64,000 bases of DNA from Roridomyces roridus. Lineage: Eukaryota; Basidiomycota; Agaricomycetes; Agaricales; Mycenaceae. Shown in pieces: positions 62,259 through 64,000 of this stretch; positions within the stretch are counted from its first letter, which is position 1, and each line of letters starts with the position of its first letter. Location of the stretch: the NCBI GenBank assembly GCA_029378245.1, contig JARKIF010000140.1, positions 1 through 64,000 of the forward strand, in the 5' to 3' direction. Under the pieces are notes generated by a model. That model saw nothing but the letters and a program-made list of their open reading frames with translations, was not told the DNA's origin and did not search any database. Position numbers and translations under genes: made by a program.

Positions 62259-63718
62259 ATGGCCGATTCAATCCCGGCCAATGTTGGAGAACGGTGAGTG
62301 CTGCTATGTTTTGCTGGCCGACGGGCGTAGGCTGATTCGAGATACCAGGACGAGTCCTCAGGTACGTACCCCCAATAACCCTGTGTCCCGGTCAGCACTT
62401 AATCCTAATCTGCGGCACCAAGCTCTTTGGGATGTTCTTCAACTACGGCTTGATGGGCGCTCTCATCGTACAAGTCTGTACGTGGCTTCACCGTGCCTAC
62501 TACCAGCTCAGCGCTCATCATCCACAGACCAGTACTACTGCGCCTTCCCGAGGGACTCCAAGATCACCAAGATCGCCGTGTACACCTTATTCGTGCTTGA
62601 GCTGGCGCAGACTGGCATGATGAGCCATTACGCGTGCGTCCCCGTTCCTTTCTCGCGGTCAACGTCTCACGGCTCTCCAGCTACAAGATCTTTGGTGCTG
62701 GGTATGGCGATATGAGCGTACTCAACGACCCGTCCTTGGCGTGGTTTCCGGCCGACATCTTGCCCAGCGTCACGGTTGCAATCGCACAGACCTTTTACGC
62801 CCAGCGTATATACCGTTTTCTCGGCTCCAAGGTCGCGGGAGGGATTGTCAGTGTGGTGCGTTGTCTCGCGTTTCAGCTACTCCGAGTTCTATAATCGGTT
62901 TGCAGTTGGCGCTGATACAATGCGCGGCGGGTATGGCTCAGGGTGTGTTCCTCAAATTAGAGGGCCATCAACACGACCTTTCATGGAGACCGCCGCCCAC
63001 TATCGTCGGTCCTTCCCTCGTCCGTTGGATCCGTTCCTAACTCTTCTGGCAGCTCTGGCTGACTGTCGCCGGCATTTCCAATCTCGCAATAGCAGCATTC
63101 ATGACAGTCCATTATGTGAGTCCTTCCTTGTATCGTAATCCGTACCCCAGTCATAACCATCGCAGCTCCGACAAGGGAGAAGGAAAGATGCAGCTCCCAC
63201 GTTTCGCATGAATATTTTTGTCCGTTATACCATCGAGACCGGCGCAATCACGGGTACGTATCCCTTTGGTGCCGCCAAGTTCCCAGACCTGATATATGGA
63301 TCAACCAGCATTGCTCACTCTTTGTCAAATTTTCATCCAATGCGGATTCCCGAGACAAGCATTTTTCAAAACGGGTGTTTGGACTCTTGGAAAGCTGCAC
63401 TCCAATACCCTGCTGGTGCGCCTCACTGTTTCCCGTACTCTGCCTTCTGTGCTAACTGGCGAGATGCAGGCACTCTTGAATTCCCGCGCTATGACTGTCG
63501 GGGGACGTGACTACCAAGTTGCTCCGCCCCCCGAGGGAACCGTAGCCCAGTTGGATTTTCCTCACAACAGCGACAGCTGGCTGACGACGACGCGGGATAC
63601 TACTCCCGCTCAGACGCAACTGGCCGCAGGGGAACTTGACGACCAGGTGAACAACAAGCCGCCGAGTGTTGAAAATCCTCCTGTGATTCAACCACAATCG
63701 GAAATTTCTGTTGTGTAG
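62259..63718 (+). CDS. DUF6534-like multi-pass membrane protein (copy 2)
   Basis: Same family as 56665-58531, intact by eye across about eight exons, roughly 330 residues. MADSIPANVGER begins it; helices follow as LFGMFFNYGLMGALIVQVY, SKITKIAVYTLFVLELAQTG, the loop block FGAGYGDMSVLNDPSLAWFP, VTVAIAQTFYAQRIYRFLGS, VAGISNLAIAAFMTVHY and FVRYTIETGAITALLTLCQ. The family block LNSRAM closes the membrane part. A polar tail rich in Pro/Gln/Glu ends QSEISVV with TAG at 63718. No ligand or enzymatic motif is visible. Confidence 0.85.
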
Positions 63719-64000
63719 ACGTAGTTTGCTGGATATATGTATATAACCGATACTTGGCTCTAGTATAATGAACACTCTTTTACAATGTACATAATGTATA
63801 AATAATGTCAATTGAATCGACATGTGGAAGGATGCATGCGTGAATTAGCTCTATGTACCAGTTTCGAACCGTATATATACAAACCAACGACGGAACCAAC
63901 GAGCGTTAAATATGCCTGGCCACATCCCTCTGTGCCGGCTCCATCGACTGTCTCGGTAGAGATTCAATCGCCCCGCCCAATACCACCGAGTGGATGGGAA

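Overview
This window reads as a chromosome piece from a mushroom-forming basidiomycete (Agaricomycetes). Its genes have many introns of about 45-60 bases, and it carries families typical of the group: a lignin-peroxidase-like class II heme peroxidase, a GH11 xylanase, GH43, a GH13-CBM20 alpha-amylase, a large OPT transporter, an RTA1 protein and two DUF6534-type membrane proteins. The peroxidase and plant-polysaccharide enzymes suggest a plant-litter or wood decomposer. I cannot name the genus.

Layout. 1-23 kb is rich in broken genes and duplications. It holds a broken beta-lactamase-like serine hydrolase that runs off the left edge, a WrbA-like quinone reductase relic, and an inverted segmental duplication whose two arms each carry a GH11 xylanase plus a MYND-finger gene. 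One xylanase is dead and one is intact. An HMG-box relic lies between the arms. Further on are a small secreted-protein gene with a decayed second copy, a fucosyltransferase-like gene split by a CACTA-like element that itself contains a hAT-like MITE, and a tandem pair of GNAT-type acetyltransferases (one intact, one frameshifted). 24-31 kb carries an OPT oligopeptide transporter, a GH43 glycosidase and a glutathione transferase. 32.5-36.2 kb is a hAT-like element nested inside another. 37-48 kb has an RTA1 membrane protein, a crystallin-like small secreted protein, the alpha-amylase, the peroxidase and an unknown basic protein. 50.5-56.3 kb holds a cluster of four tiny secreted six-cysteine protein genes, with a 3 kb hAT-like element between two of them. 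56.6-63.7 kb has two DUF6534-like genes flanking an N6-methyl-AMP deaminase.

The most interesting item is the family of four small secreted proteins. Each has a signal peptide, three phase-0 exons and an invariant C-x3-C-x3-C-x5-C-x-C-x-C core. At least six DNA elements can be delimited exactly by terminal inverted repeats and target-site duplications. The intact enzymes fit extracellular breakdown of xylan, starch and lignin with peptide uptake and detoxification, but nothing shows that they are co-regulated. All spliced proteins were assembled by eye and have not been run through any program.
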